This document shows positions 11,076 through 21,919 of a stretch of DNA of 64,000 nucleotides, piece by piece. The first letter of the stretch is position 1. Each line of letters starts with the position of its first letter. A model generated the notes under the pieces. The model was not told the origin of the DNA. It did not search any database and worked only from the letters and a program-made list of their open reading frames with translations. Made by a program: the position numbers and the translations under genes. Origin of the DNA: Lucinisca nassula (lineage: Eukaryota > Mollusca > Bivalvia > Lucinida > Lucinidae); contig OY757025.1 of assembly GCA_963580285.1 (NCBI GenBank), positions 122,718,742 through 122,782,741 on the forward strand. Reading direction: 5' to 3'.

Positions 11076-11185
11076 CGTTTGTAATGGTTACGCAAGTGCG
11101 TACATGTATCTGCTTAAAGGATGCTACGCCCCTGTCTATGACAGTGGCACTTTCCGGTTGTCCTTATTTGTATTCTCTTTGTTAA

Positions 11186-11390
11186 CCCTTATCTTGCTGA
11201 ATATTCATTTAAGCCACTCCCATTTCTCTCTATCAACCAATTAAATTACTTGATGAAATTTATTGCTACAAATTCATAAACTGAATGCCAAACAGTGTAG
11301 ATCCTGATCAGATGGCTTCTGAAGAAGCCATCTGATCTGGATCTTTACTGTTTGCTAAGATAGGAGTTGTCGTGAACAGCAAGATAATGG
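11186..11390. mobile_element. TTAA-flanked MITE, family E2, copy 1
   Basis: Flanked by TTAA at 11182-11185 and 11391-11394. The ends CCCTTATCTTGCTG and CAGCAAGATAATGG are inverted. Inside is the E palindrome: AACAGTGTAGATCCTGATCA ... TGATCTGGATCTTTACTG with GGCTTCTGAAGAAGCC at the centre. TTAA target choice with CCC/GGG ends is typical of piggyBac-like MITEs (inference). Confidence 0.8.
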
Positions 11391-11394
11391 TTAA

Positions 11395-11854
11395 TAGCAA
11401 GAATGATCTTGTTTGATTTATTCCTATGTCACTGCTTGGTAAACCAGCGTATTTCCATCTTCAAAATAGGACAAGCTTGGCAGTTAACCCCTAAATATTG
11501 GAACTAACTCGAATCAATATTACCTCTTCATGAGAATAATATCAGACAAATTAGTTGTGTAAATCTATTCATATTTGTTCTTCGCCAAAGTAGACTGCTG
11601 GCTTATAGCTTTTCGGATTGGTAAGAATGGCCAAGAAAGTCTAACAAATAAGTTTTGGCTGCAGTGCAATACTAGGCTTATACGTAATTGCAATTTAAAT
11701 GTATCTGAGTGCCGGCGCTAGAAAACCTTTCTTCAGTGTTTATACCAGGCAAGAAACAAACGAGTCTGTTCAGTTATGAAGTCAAGCAATAATCGTGGAA
11801 GTTTAGATTTTGAAACTGGAAGTCCTGAACTGGCCTTATGAGCTGGGGCATTGG
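11395..11854. other. Intergenic, nothing recognised
   Basis: No shared repeat or plausible exon was found between the E2 element and the next E core. Confidence 0.35.
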
Positions 11855-11925
11855 CAAACAGCGTATACCTTGATCAGGCGCCGCAACATGCGGCGTCTGA
11901 TCAGGGTCTTCACTATTTGCTTAAA
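11855..11925. repeat. E-type palindrome, isolated
   Basis: GGCAAACAGCGTATACC, TTGATCAGGCGCCGC, then GCGGCGTCTGATCAGGGTC and ACTATTTGCTT form an imperfect ~70-bp palindrome like the cores of the E MITEs. No TTAA boundary pair was identified around it. Confidence 0.7.
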
Positions 11926-12052
11926 GTACAGAAGTTTAAGGACTTATCAAAGCAGTCTATTATTATGAGTGCGTGAGTGAGTGTTTGAGTTTTACGTCCC
12001 ACCAACAGCTAAGGTCATACGGAGACGGGACCTCGGTTTAAAGACTCATCCC

Positions 12053-12326
12053 ATCACGAAAACACGCCTATTTATTATTTTGACCCCCCCTGAACCCCAC
12101 TTTTATATAGTAAAACTGGGGTTTACAGGGGTAAACCTTAATTTTCTTATTCCTGCTCTAAATTATGGAGTGTGGGTACTCAATAGAAATGAGGCGGTTC
12201 TAACGAGTACCAACAATCTATATTTTGAGCAGAAATAAGAAAAATATCACAATTTTTCATCCTAAAAATTTCGTTTTTTCGTCGGTAAAAGTAACAATGT
12301 ATTTGTATAGGCGTGTTTTCGTAATG
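12053..12326 (+). mobile_element. Family A palindrome-core MITE, copy 1
   Basis: Ends ATCACGAAAACACGCC and GGCGTGTTTTCGTAATG are inverted. Interior landmarks are GAACCCCACTTTTATATAG, TTATTCCTGCTC, a partly decayed core (GTGGGTACTC ... GAGGCGGTTCTAACGAGTAC) and GAGCAGAAATAAGAAAAAT. Confidence 0.85.
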
Positions 12327-12415
12327 GAAAGTCTGTAGAAGCCCGGGATCGATCCTGCGACCCCTGGTTAACAAGGCGAGAAGCGGAACCACCACACCAC
12401 GGAAGCTCTAGTCTA

Positions 12416-12690
12416 GTATTACGATGACATACCCGTGCGACGTAGTGCATTTTTTCAGAGATTCAAAATGGCTACTTTTCTGATGAAAATCCGAAATATT
12501 GTTCGTATTTTTACTGCGAACGTATGTTGTGGGTGCTCGTTAGAACCGCCTCAATGAGGCGGTTCCAACGAGTACCGGGGTACATAGAACGGAGGCGAGC
12601 AGAAATAAGAAAAAACAATGTATATCCCCGAAAACCCCACAGTTGTCTCTATATAAAGTGGGTTTTAGGGGTTCTTCTTTTTACGTGACG
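12416..12690 (-). mobile_element. Family B palindrome-core MITE
   Basis: Reverse-oriented B: ATTACGATGACATACCCGTG at the left, core GTGCTCGTTAGAACCGCCTC / GAGGCGGTTCCAACGAGTAC, then AACAATGTATATCCCCG and a degraded right end. The outer right arm is scrambled (GGGGTACATAGAACGG). Confidence 0.8.
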
Positions 12691-13103
12691 GACGTCGCTT
12701 GGGACCACTTTTTCAGCATAAACTCAGACACAATTGTTTCACCAGTGCTATCAGTACTTTGATCGGTTACCTAGCAGATGTTAAGATTGCAAAAGAAAGT
12801 GCATCGTATTGACAAGACCAAGACTCAGTGATCCGAGAGAAGGGAGAACTTTTCTTAATCAAAGTCTTCCGCTCCTGTGTTCGTTTGTTTTAAAAAGACT
12901 CAGACTTAATTTCCTATTTCTTAATGTCTTGAGATGAGTACCGATTCATGCAAACAACTAATTTTGTTCACGATTTGAGCGCCACCAAGAGAAAGCCTCT
13001 CTCCGTGATTTGTGGGCAGGTTAGATTCAAACCAGCCTGCTCAGCTACACAGACTTGCAAGAGTCCTGAACTTTAAGATATGAGGAAAAGATGTGTTAAA
13101 CTT
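12691..13103. other. Intergenic, nothing recognised
   Basis: No repeat shared within the window was recognised, and no exon. Confidence 0.3.
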
Positions 13104-13176
13104 ACCAAAAAGGGCGAACACAAAGATGCTGATCAAACTGCGCACATGCGCAGTTTGATCAGCATCTTTGTTGTTC
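13104..13176. repeat. Long palindrome related to the E core
   Basis: GCGAACACAAAGATGCTGATC AAACTGCGCA then TGCGCAGTTTGATCAGC ATCTTTGTTGTTCGC form a near-perfect stem of about 33 bp per arm. The GATCA step and overall plan are like the E cores, but the sequence differs. Confidence 0.75.
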
Positions 13177-13317
13177 GCAAATGCCAAAACAGGCTTTCAC
13201 GGGGCGTGGTTTATATGTCGCCCAGAATTACAGAATCATGCTGCTTTTAGCAGCTTTCATTTTGATACTGTAACCTGCTATAAAGCTGATTGCACGAATC
13301 TGGTCGCACCTGTCGTA

Positions 13318-13545
13318 TTGTGGGTTTTGTGAGGCAGCCGTAAAAAGTCTCCCTGCCCTTAATCATAGTGTGGGTTATTGTTTCTAGTCCTTTAGGATCA
13401 TTGATTTCACTGCGGAATTTAGGAAATATTTGAGGGTCACTGGTGAGGCCTAATTGGCCGAAACTAGCTAGTCTGGTCCAGAAAAACCTTGTACACTTCA
13501 TAATTTTCAGTTCTGTGCTGTACTCTTTGCCGCCAATGGATTCAA
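13318..13545 (-). repeat. Family G unit, minus orientation
   Basis: On the minus strand it matches the 40.8-kb G units: TTGGCGGCAAAGAG, CTGGACCAGACTAGCTAG, TTTCGGCCAATTAGGCC, TCACCAGTGACCCTCAAATA and GGGAGACTTTTTACGGC occur in the same order. Confidence 0.75.
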
Positions 13546-13974
13546 ATTGCGACACGAGTAGACGGTTCTTTTCTACAAATGTTATACAGTCAATATTGAA
13601 GACTTTTGAACAGTTTTGCACCACTCACAACACGAAATAAAACACTTGTAACCCCACTTTTTTATGAAGAAAAATGGGTTTTACAATGGTATACATATTT
13701 TAATTTTTTTGCGCCTAGACAGAGTTTTTATGGTTCTCGTTAGAGCTGCCTTGTTTCGAGCATCCTTAATTTATCTTTTAGGTTAAAATTGTTTCAAAAA
13801 GTATCACAAATTGTCATCTGTTTGTAAAATTGGAATTGAAAATGGTATATATTAGTTTTGTTATTTTTTGCGCTAGGACATACTCGTAGGCTGATGTTAC
13901 TTCTTATGACCACCCACATTTTTTATGAGCAAAATATTAGGAAAACATGTCCGTAAGAAATAATGGCGTCCAAC

Positions 13975-14204
13975 ATGGTGTCAGAAATGATAAATATTAG
14001 GTAAAAATGATAACATCTTTAATATTTCTGCTTTCAACATAGATTGTGAGTGCTCGTTAGAACCGCCTCAATGAGGCGGTTCTAACGAGTACCCACAATC
14101 TATGTTTTTGAGCAAAAATAAGGCAGATAATGTATACTCCGTAAACCCCACTTTTCTCTATATAAAGTAGGGGGGTCTTCGTTTCACGGACTTGTTATCG
14201 TGAT
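13975..14204 (-). mobile_element. Family B MITE, left part unclear
   Basis: The core is perfect (ATAGATTGTGAGTGCTCG ... CGAGTACCCACAATCTAT), followed by GTATACTCCGTAAACCCCA and the B right end CACGGACTTGTTATCGTGATG-type terminus at 14204. The left half is diverged, so its boundary is approximate. Confidence 0.7.
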
Positions 14205-14554
14205 GACAAGATAAACTAAAGTATATAGCTGTATTATTCCAATTCTGCATCATTTTACATATTTTGAGCGATTTGATTGGTTGAAATAAAAGTTTTATAC
14301 TTCCATAAATTCCATGAGCAAGAATCTCAGAACCATTTAACACAGCGACAGGTAGTAACATAACGTGACGTCAAAGAGCACGTTTTCAGTCCGCGCGTTA
14401 CGCCATTGTTTATGAAATAACGTCAACAGCGTTCGATCAAAAGATTGGAAACTATTCAAAATGTAAATGTTACAAGAGAAATAAATTGAATTTAAGGATT
14501 TGACGATTTTCGCTTGGGTTTCGTTCAAAGTTGCCAGCTTCTAATTTAATAATC

Positions 14555-14834
14555 CATCACGTGAACAAGTCCGTGAAATAAACACCCCCTTAAACCCCAC
14601 TTTATATTGTAAAAACCGGGGTTTGCGGGGGTATTATTTCTTTTTCTTATTTCTGCTCCAAGACATAGGTTGTGGGTACTCGTTAGAACCGCCTCAATGA
14701 GGCGGTTCTAACGAGCACCCACAACCTATGTTTGCAGTATAAATAAGAAAAATATCACGGATTTTCACCAAAAAAGTAGCCATTTTGGAGATAAGAAAAA
14801 ATGCACTATGTCGCACGGGTGTGTTATCGTAATA
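14555..14834 (+). mobile_element. Family B MITE inserted in J
   Basis: CATCACGTGAACAAGTCCGTG at the left, CGCACGGGTGTGTTATCGTAAT at the right, with a perfect central palindrome ATAGGTTGTGGGTACTCG / CGAGCACCCACAACCTAT. The empty site is seen at about 51026, where AATAACCATTCCGCC is uninterrupted. Confidence 0.88.
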
Positions 14835-15012
14835 TCATTCCGCCGTGGCCGCTGGTAAGTTAATTCTAACATGTACGCCTTCGAGAAAATTCCTTAACAT
14901 TTACCATTGTGGTGCTATTTTTAACATTTCGATGTCCAAGTTGGAATTATAAGGAATGAAGTATCATTTTTTTGTGGATTTTATCGACGTGTATCACTCA
15001 CAAACTGCACGA

Positions 15013-15370
15013 AGTAGAAGTAAAACAAAGATCAGGAATCGATACAATTAACTTACTCAACCCATCAAAGAAACCAAATGGAAAGAAACACAAACTTTAA
15101 GCGACCAGACCATAATGGAAACCTAAACAAAGGAAGGCCATAAGGACAGTTACTTTCCCACAAAATGGCCATATGGCCATCCAAAATAAAAAGACACAAG
15201 TGATACACACAGTAAGTAACAAACAACAACATAAATAAATCGCCACAGAAAAACCGCCTTGGAACGGTCAGTGGAAAGATTTCCGCTGGGGGGGGGGGGG
15301 GGGGGCTTAAATCGATTTTACGTGGCCACAATCCTCGCCCTTACTTCCGTCGCGAATTAGACAAATAATT
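15013..15370 (-). mobile_element. PLE 3' tail copy (D-a) flanked by ~78-bp direct repeats
   Basis: Runs on the minus strand from the PLE 3' end (TAGAAGTAAAACAAAGATC) to GACAAATAATTT. It contains an 18-base G run at 15289-15306. The sequence from AAGTTGGAATTATAAGGAATG to CACTCACAAACTGCACGAAG occurs immediately before (14934-15012) and immediately after (15371-15448). Confidence 0.88.
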
Positions 15371-15382
15371 TGAAGTTGGAAT

Positions 15383-15512
15383 TATAAGGAATGACGTAAC
15401 CTTTTTGTGGATTTTATCGATGTGTATCACTCACAAACTGCACGAAGTCCGTGAGTGATACGCCGGAGATTACACATCGATAAAATCCATAAAAAAATGA
15501 AATTCATTCCAA
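15383..15512. repeat. Foldback hairpin (family I)
   Basis: GGAATGACGTAAC / TTTTTGTGGATTTTATCG / TGTATCACTCAC is followed after about 15 bp by GTGAGTGATACG / CGATAAAATCCATAAAAA / ATTCATTCC, a large imperfect palindrome. One-arm fragments lie at 24482-24547 and 51120-51195. Confidence 0.75.
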
Positions 15513-15984
15513 TAATAAATCCCAGTTGATATATACAGGGCTGTTCATTACACAAATTTATAAAAGACTAAGTAGCGAGTACAAACTGATTTTTCGGACA
15601 GATGTAGGAAAATTTACATAATCTAATCATCTAAACACTGAGATTTATCATCTGTAAAACACGCTTTGATTGATTTTGCTCCTGTTAGCCTAGAACTAAA
15701 TAACAAAAGAACAAATTGCATATTACCAGGCCTCACGCAATATACTCACAGAACAACAAATTAGGTTATCAGATAAATAATATACTAGGAGACCATTCAT
15801 TGGCGAAGTGTAACTTCCAGGTCAAACTCAATCAGTTCTAGGACGAAGACAGGCGTCTATCTTATGAAATACTTTGCAAATTCGACATGATGGGAGATCA
15901 AAGGTAACTGATAAAAATACAGAATTTCACCTAGTGACAATGTAAGGCTAAAAAACATGAGCAACTGAAACGATACCATATCAC
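15513..15984. other. Intergenic, nothing recognised
   Basis: No shared repeat or plausible coding exon was recognised. Confidence 0.3.
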
Positions 15985-16598
15985 GTTTACCTAAGCTTCA
16001 TAAAAGACCATAAAAATACGTTTTATTGCAAATTCAAGCTCTTGTACCATCAATGAACTTTCCAAATTATTAACTTCAAGCTTTATTGCCATCAAAAACA
16101 AGGTCTATCGGTTCCCGTATTTTATTGTGACTTAGTATATAAATCCAGAAAAATATATACTTGCAATAACTTCAGCACCCGATTTCGTAAAATCATTCTT
16201 CGATATATAGAGATAATAAATATTATACGACAGACTGCATGCGTGGTAGTTAACCCAATCATGGTTGGCAGCTTTGCTTCCCTCTTTAATCGCACGCCGG
16301 TGGGTCGTGCCTGAGATTCTATGACGGTTTCAGTGTAAAGGCTTACAATCTATTTTTTTTTTGGAATATTGGTTGGTGCCTGATGCTCTGTCTCTGGTTG
16401 GGCCCATCTTAGTCTAACTGTTGGTTTTCTTTTGCTCCAACATTTCAGTGGTTTCTTGCTGTCCTCACCGTTGCTTCATCTCTGTTTTTTGATTTTGTTT
16501 TTTTTTTTGTTTTTGTTTAGATGTTGCACTGATGAGTAAGGAGACCTCCATGAGGACCAGACAAATTATTTGTCTAAATCGTGACGGCCAAAATTCAT
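15985..16598 (+). mobile_element. PLE copy with internal deletion
   Basis: Starts in the RT region equivalent to YWLPKLHK (TTTACCTAAGCTTCATAAAAG). At about 16100 it jumps to the C-terminal AAGGTCTATCGGTTCCCG region, deleting the central RT motifs. It continues through the ORF end and 3' UTR to AATTATTTGTCTAAATCG, with no 3' tail beyond. Confidence 0.82.
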
Positions 16599-16603
16599 TC
16601 CAC

Positions 16604-17280
16604 ATCATACCATTTGTATGGAATTAGAGCATGATTGTTGCATTCCATGCCTATATATCCATGCTACAATCGTTCGAGCAGCTAATATTCCCTGCTCGTT
16701 GCCCGAAGTATTACCTGCTCGGGTTAAGAAATCATCATATTCCCCTCACACAAGAGCAATAAATGAAAATTGAAAAAGGAATCACGAAAACATGCCTATA
16801 TAAGTTTGACTCCCTTGAACCCCACTTTTATATAGTAAAACTGGGGTTTACAGGGGTAAACCTTATTTTTCTTATTTCTGCTCTAAAATATAGATTGTGT
16901 GTACTCGTTAGAACCGCCTCGTCGAGGCGGTTCTAACGAATACACACAATCTATGTTTTGAGAAGAAATATGAAAAATATCAGGATTTTTATCGGAAAAT
17001 TTTAATTTTTTGGTGATAAAATTTTCCAATATATTTAAATAGGCGTGTTTTCATAATGGAAACAACCACGAACTGATACACTTAGACAATATCAAAAGAC
17101 ATGGAGCTACGACAGTAAAGAAAATAAAAATATGCCATGCAGACGGTTTTAAATATCACAAAACTTTTTTTTTGTTTTCATTCAAACACCTGATGACAGT
17201 TTGGAATTGCGCAGTTTCAGATGATATCACACCATTTGTATGTAATTAGAATATGATTGTTGCATTCCATGCCTACATAT
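16604..17280. repeat. Pair of ~58-bp direct repeats around an A element
   Basis: ATCATACCATTTGTATGGAA ... GATTGTTGCATTCCATGCCT at 16604-16662 recurs at 17223-17280. Between them lies the A element at 16780-17058 and unassigned sequence. Confidence 0.7.
16780..17058 (+). mobile_element. Family A MITE
   Basis: AATCACGAAAACATGCC and GGCGTGTTTTCATAATG ends. The core GTGTGTACTCGTTAGAACCG / CGGTTCTAACGAATACACAC has outer G-to-T and C-to-A changes that stay paired. The full element is 279 bp. Confidence 0.9.
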
Positions 17281-17549
17281 TATAAACTTCTACAGTCCAT
17301 TATACAGGCTGACATTCGTTTGCATTTTATTGTCTACCAACTTTAACATGTTAATACTAGTACGCCAAATGGCCATGTGTTTGCTAACAATATGCTTTTT
17401 AACGGACTGCCAGACTATGTATGGCACTGACTTTCCTTTGACCTTTTTTAGTTTATCAATCGAACCAAAGTTAAACATACAATAACCTTTATACAATTGA
17501 TGTTAAAACCACTGGTGCTTGTTAGAACCAATTCATACGGGACAGTTCG

Positions 17550-19511
17550 GTGATTTCCTGCTTATTTTCAAAATACTGAAACACCCATAATTTGCTATAA
17601 ATTCATTAAATCTATTAGATTTGTCATTTTTAATTGCAATAAACTTGTTGCTCATTTTGATATTGATATTAACACTCCTGATACCTATGATTTTAAAAAC
17701 TCAGTGCATTGCTATCCATCCTGCTGTTGGCCATATAATTACTGGCAATTTAAAAAATTATTCCTGATTCTAGGAGACGAAATATAATTTATAAAGGACC
17801 AAAATATCGATTTCTTCTAAAATTGATTTAAATAAGTGTAGAAAAGAAATTGCTGCTGCATTAAATGAATTTGGTAATCGATGAAATAAACGAGAGTGTG
17901 TTGAACATAAAGCCATTAACGAATTGAAATTTAGCATTCTGAAACTGGTGAACAAACGCATTTCTTTCTACTCTCAAAATACAAACCATTTACCTCCTAA
18001 ACCTATGATGTTTTTACCTCAACTTAAACTAGGTATTCAAGAAGTTTGCTTTAGCTCCAGCAGACAAGGTCACTAACACTGTCGTCGTTGTTTGCCGACT
18101 CCACTGTGTTAACACTTCAGTAAGAGCCGGGTGGTACTAAGGCCTATGAACTGCAGCCTTTGGTTTTATTTGTAATTAAGCCACCAAGTTTGCTGTTTGT
18201 GTTACAGAAGGCCAATAAAAGCTTCCTGCGTTATATTGGTTACCTAAACTTCATAAAAGACCCTACAATGCACGCTTTATTGGAAATTCAAGCTCTGTTA
18301 CCACCGCTGAACTTTTTAAATGGTTAACTTCATGTCTTACTGCCATAATAACACATTTCTACTTGATAATATTTTACATAAGATTTGGAACTAAGTTATT
18401 TAGACGAATTGTGAGTATTTCGATGGGTACGAATTGCGCATCCCTTGTGGCTGATCTGTTCTTGTTTTGTTATGAAAGAGACGTCATTATGTCCCTTTCC
18501 GTTGAAAACCAATCTGAAATCATTTAAAAATTAGATCGACTTTTAGATATTTGGATGACTTATTCAATATTGACCATACCTATTAATCATATGCACCCCC
18601 AACCCTACCAGAATTTGTGTTAAGAAAAGCAAATTCTGGTGATACCGAGGCCCTGATTTGGGATTTGCATCTTTCTATTGTAGATGGGCTTGTTTCCTGC
18701 AACGTTTATGACAAACATGATGATTTTGAGATTGTAAATTTTCCATTCTTGTATGGTGATGTTCCTCATGCGGCATCGTATTGCGTTTATGTATTGAAAT
18801 TAATTCGATTTGCCAGAGTGTCGAGTCATGTAGCTGACTTCAGCACTCGTAATAAATTGTTAACAGCTAAACTTTTCAATCAGGGTTATCGGTAACATAA
18901 ACTACGCAAAGTCTTTTATAATTTTTATAGACGTCATTCCGATTTAATTTCAAAATTAAATGTTGGACTTAAATCTCTTCTGCAACAAGGTCTATCGGTG
19001 CCCGAAATTTATGGTGACTTAGTATACAAATTCAGAAAAATATACACTTGCAATGATTTCAGTACCCAATTTTGTAAAATCATGCTTCGATATAAAAAGG
19101 ATTGGGTACAACATAAATGTTATACGAAAGGCTGCATGCATGGTAGTTAACCAAATCATGGTTGATAGCTTGTAATTACTCGCCGGTGGGTTATGCCTCA
19201 TAATCTATGACGGTTCAAGCGTAAAGGCTTAATTATGTAATGTTGGTTGGTGCCTGATGCTCTGTCTCTGGCTGGGCCCATTGGAATCTAACTGTTGGTT
19301 TTCGTTTGCTCCAGCATTTCTGTGGTTTCTTGCAGTCAAGTCCTCACCATTGTTTCATCTCTATGGTTGTTTAATTTTTGTGTTCTCATAGATGCACTGT
19401 AAGTTAGAAAGCTTTCATGCAGACTGGACAAATTATTTGTCTAAATCGCGACGAAAGTAGGGGTGCTGATGCCGTCGCGAAAAATCGATTTAAGCCTCAG
19501 TCAGGATCATC
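17550..19511 (+). pseudogene. Penelope-like element, longest but heavily decayed copy
   Basis: This copy reaches furthest 5' of all PLE copies. Codons resembling the N-terminal domain (PIICYKFIKSIRFVIFNCNK; AHFDIDINTPDTYDFKNS) begin near 17570. The YWLPKLH-equivalent region lies near 18235, an internal gap follows before ISMGTNCASLVADLFLFCY (about 18420), then the LDDLFNID region and the C-terminal block, open at 18617-18895. Many stops and shifts break it. The 3' UTR continues to ATCGATTTAAGCCTCAG and ends where an A element begins. Reverse transcription is the inferred ancestral role; assignment to PLE rests on the RT motif style, and no GIY-YIG domain is seen. Confidence 0.8.
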
Positions 19512-20065
19512 ACGAAAGTATGCCGTTATAATTTTAACCCCCTTTAATATGTTCTATAAAAGGGTTATCCTTTGGAAACAAGGAATACAACACAAAACTG
19601 GAAAATATGGAGTGTACATGTTTTCTGGGCCAGACTAGCTAGTTTCGGCCAATTAGGCCTCATCAGTGACCCTCAAGATATTTTCAAATTTCCACAATGG
19701 ACTCAACGATCCCAAAGGACAAGAAAATACAAACTACACTATGATGTAGGGCATGGAGACTTTTTACGGCCGCCACACATTCCCACACATCAGCTGTAGT
19801 GACGTTAAATATGTTCTATAAAAGGGTTAAACCCCACTTTTATACAGTAAAATTAGAGATTACACGTTTACATTATATCCTTCTTATTTCTACTCACAAA
19901 GATGGATTGTGGTTACTGTTTAGAATCGCCTCCTCGAGGCGGTTCTAACGGGTGCCAATTATCTATGTTCTGAGCGGAATTGTAAAAAATATAACTTTTT
20001 TTCAGAACATTCCATGTTTTGGTGATAAAATTCCGATATATTTAAATAAGCGTGCTTCCATAATG
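19512..20065 (+). mobile_element. Family A MITE interrupted by a G unit
   Basis: Left end CATCACGAAAGTATGCCG and ATTTTAACCCCCTTTA, then about 280 bp of G, then A resumes at AAACCCCACTTTTATACAG. The core is decayed (GTTACTGTTTAGAATCGCC / GGCGGTTCTAACGGGTGCC), and the right end AAGCGTGCTTCCATAATG abuts a D copy. Confidence 0.8.
19546..19825 (+). repeat. Family G unit inside A
   Basis: One complete G unit (GGGTTATCCTTTGGAAACAA, GCCAGACTAGCTAGTTTCGG, TCATCAGTGACCCTCAAGA, CACATCAGCTGTAGTGACG) plus the start of a second (ATATGTTCTATAAAAGGGTT repeated at both ends). This is consistent with excision from or insertion of a tandem array. Confidence 0.82.
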
Positions 20066-20275
20066 CAAAGTAGAAGTAAAACAAAGATCAGGAATTGATA
20101 CAATTAACTTACTCCACCCATAAAAGACACCAAAGGGAAAGAAATACAAACATTAAGCGACCAGACCATAATGGAAACCTAAACAAAGGAAGGCCATAAG
20201 GACAGTTACTTTCCCACAAAATGGCCATATGGCCATCCAAAACCAAAAGACACAAGTGATACACACAGTACACTT
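20066..20275 (-). mobile_element. PLE 3' tail copy (D-a)
   Basis: AAGTAGAAGTAAAACAAAG to ACACAAGTGATACACACAGT on the minus strand. It abuts the right end of the A element, and its 5' break is followed by CACTTTGCAGTGAAG. Confidence 0.85.
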
Positions 20276-20575
20276 TGCAGTGAAGTAGATTTATTTGACA
20301 AGGTTTCTTGACAGCGAGACCATTTTAATAAGACATCACGTGACATAATGCTTTCTTGTGCGCCTCTAAAATGACTTTTTTCTGGGTGAAAGTTTTCCTT
20401 TTTTTCTGCTGTCTGCTTCGGACGAACGGACGGACACGATATATTCTGTTAAATAGACACTTAGGTAGCACTAGTTTGCTCTTACGTGGATAGCTTTTTA
20501 GGAGAATTTGCCACCGAAGTATCTTTTATACTGATGATTAGACCTTTAATGTCTCAATCGTGGGACATTACGAAA

Positions 20576-20692
20576 ACACGCCTGTACAAATACATTGTAA
20601 CCCTTAGCGCCGAAAACATGAACATTTGAAGATGAAAAGTTGTGATATTTTTCTTATTTCTGCTCAAAATATAGATTTAGTGGCAAAATGTC
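20576..20692 (-). mobile_element. Half of a family A MITE
   Basis: CATTACGAAAACACGCCTGT through TTTTCTTATTTCTGCTCAAA to the first outer arm, then broken at ATATAGATTTAGTGGC. The other half is absent. A CGGACGGACGGACGG run and a G-rich tract follow (20698-20775). Confidence 0.75.
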
Positions 20693-20787
20693 CGAACTTC
20701 GGACGGACGGACGGACAACATGAAAATTATACGCCCCAATATTTGTTTTCGGGGGGTGGGGGGTGGGGGTGGGGTACAATAAGACGA

Positions 20788-21066
20788 CATCATGAAAACA
20801 TGCCTTTATAATTATTACCCCCTTTATCCCACTTTTATATTTTAAAACTGGGGTTTACAGGGACAAACCTTATTTTTCTTATTTCTGCTCTAGCGTATAG
20901 ATTGTGGGTACTCGTTAGAACCACCTCGAAGAGGTGGTTCTAACGTGTACCCACAATCTATACTTAGAGCAGAAATAAGAAAAATATCACAATATCTTAT
21001 CTTAAAATTTTCATTTTTTCGGCGGTAAAGGTTACAATGTATTAGTATAGGCATGTTTTCGTAATG
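20788..21066 (+). mobile_element. Family A MITE with variant core
   Basis: CATCATGAAAACATGCC and GGCATGTTTTCGTAATG ends. The core is GTACTCGTTAGAACCACCTC / GAGGTGGTTCTAACGTGTAC: G-to-A in one arm is matched by C-to-T in the other, keeping the stem paired. Confidence 0.9.
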
Positions 21067-21548
21067 ATAATTACAAATTGTATCAGAAAAATATTATTTT
21101 TGGAGATATAAAAGTGTACTTTGTTATACTGCAAAGAAGTTTGTTGGCTTTTTTTTTGGGCAGCGCGAATGCAATTATTTTCCTTGTACCGTCCACCATC
21201 TTGGGTTCACTGAACAATTGACAAGAAATAAAAGCTAAACAATTTCATACACTTTAATAAAATAGGAACTTCTGGTTGTTTCCTGTTCATTCAGTAATTT
21301 ATTTCAATGTTTTCCGTTATAAAACTCTCATTCTAACATGACGTAAACATTTTCTCACTAAGCACCGTTATCAACGTTGTGTGTGCAGAAGGGCGCTTTC
21401 GATGACGTCACATGTAAAACATGTACTTCTCACGACATCCGCTACAAAAGAAATCTTTGGTAAAAATTGCAACAATGTGCAAAATGTAATCAAAACGCTT
21501 TCCAATATAAGAAATTCGTTATTTTGATTCTTGGTGGGAACATGGATC
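21067..21548. other. Intergenic, nothing recognised
   Basis: No shared repeat or convincing exon was seen. Confidence 0.3.
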
Positions 21549-21919
21549 ACGTTCCCCGCCTGAAAACGGCTGGGGCAAATATCGCTGTCAGGCGGGGAAT
21601 GTTAGGCGAGGGCACATTACGAATACAAACCCGTGTGACATAGTGCATTTTTTAACATCTCCAAAATGGTTACTTTTCTGACGAAAATCGATGATATTTG
21701 TCTTATTTGTAAAGCAAACATAGGTTGTGGGTGCTCGTTAGAACCGCCTCATTGAGGCGGTTCTAACGAGTACCCACAACCTATGTCTAGGAGCAGAAAT
21801 AAGGAAAATAATGTAGACCCCCGTAAACCCCTGTTTTCTCTATATAAAGCGGGATGTAAGGGGGTGTTAATTTCACGGACTTGTTAACGTGATGAAATAT
21901 CGCTGTCAGGTGGGGAATG
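21549..21919. repeat. Short hairpin and direct repeats around a B element
   Basis: GTTCCCCGCCTGA (about 21550) is inverted by TCAGGCGGGGAATGT (about 21590). AAATATCGCTGTCAGGCGGG occurs just before the B element and again, with one change, immediately after it (from 21895). Confidence 0.75.
21615..21894 (-). mobile_element. Family B MITE
   Basis: CATTACGAATACAAACCCGTG to TTGTTAACGTGATG. The palindrome ATAGGTTGTGGGTGCTCG / CGAGTACCCACAACCTAT is complete. 280 bp. Confidence 0.9.

Larger units (their letters stand above)
9150..11130. repeat. Duplicated ~235-bp unit (U), second copy split by mariner
   Basis: Copy 1 (9150-9384) has AATAATCCCGTCCCTTAATA, GGTCCCAAAACTATATTGGC, ATTTTAGACACAT, a CTT-rich tract, then GCAAGTGCGTATCTGC. 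Copy 2 begins at 9385, is interrupted at 9512 by the mariner, and resumes at 10854 with TTTTAGACACATGC and a longer CTT-rich tract (10868-11075). It ends at GCAAGTGCGTACATG. Confidence 0.8.
14205..15510. repeat. Repeat J, copy 1, carrying B and D insertions
   Basis: Matches 50560-51200: GCGATTTGATTGGTTGAAAT, GGTAGTAACATAACGTGACG, CGCGTTACGCCATTGTTTATG, TTTTCGCTTGGGTTTC and CATTCCGCCGTGGCCG. Relative to copy 2, this copy has an extra B element (14555-14834) and D element (15013-15370). Confidence 0.8.

Noticed and set aside
10828..11244. 138-codon leucine-rich frame
   Set aside because: CTT-rich tract of the U repeat; starts inside the mariner terminal repeat.
12691..13103. Possible host exon near GTTCGTTTG / CACCAAGAGAAAG
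   Set aside because: No reading frame with splice signals and no recognisable motif.
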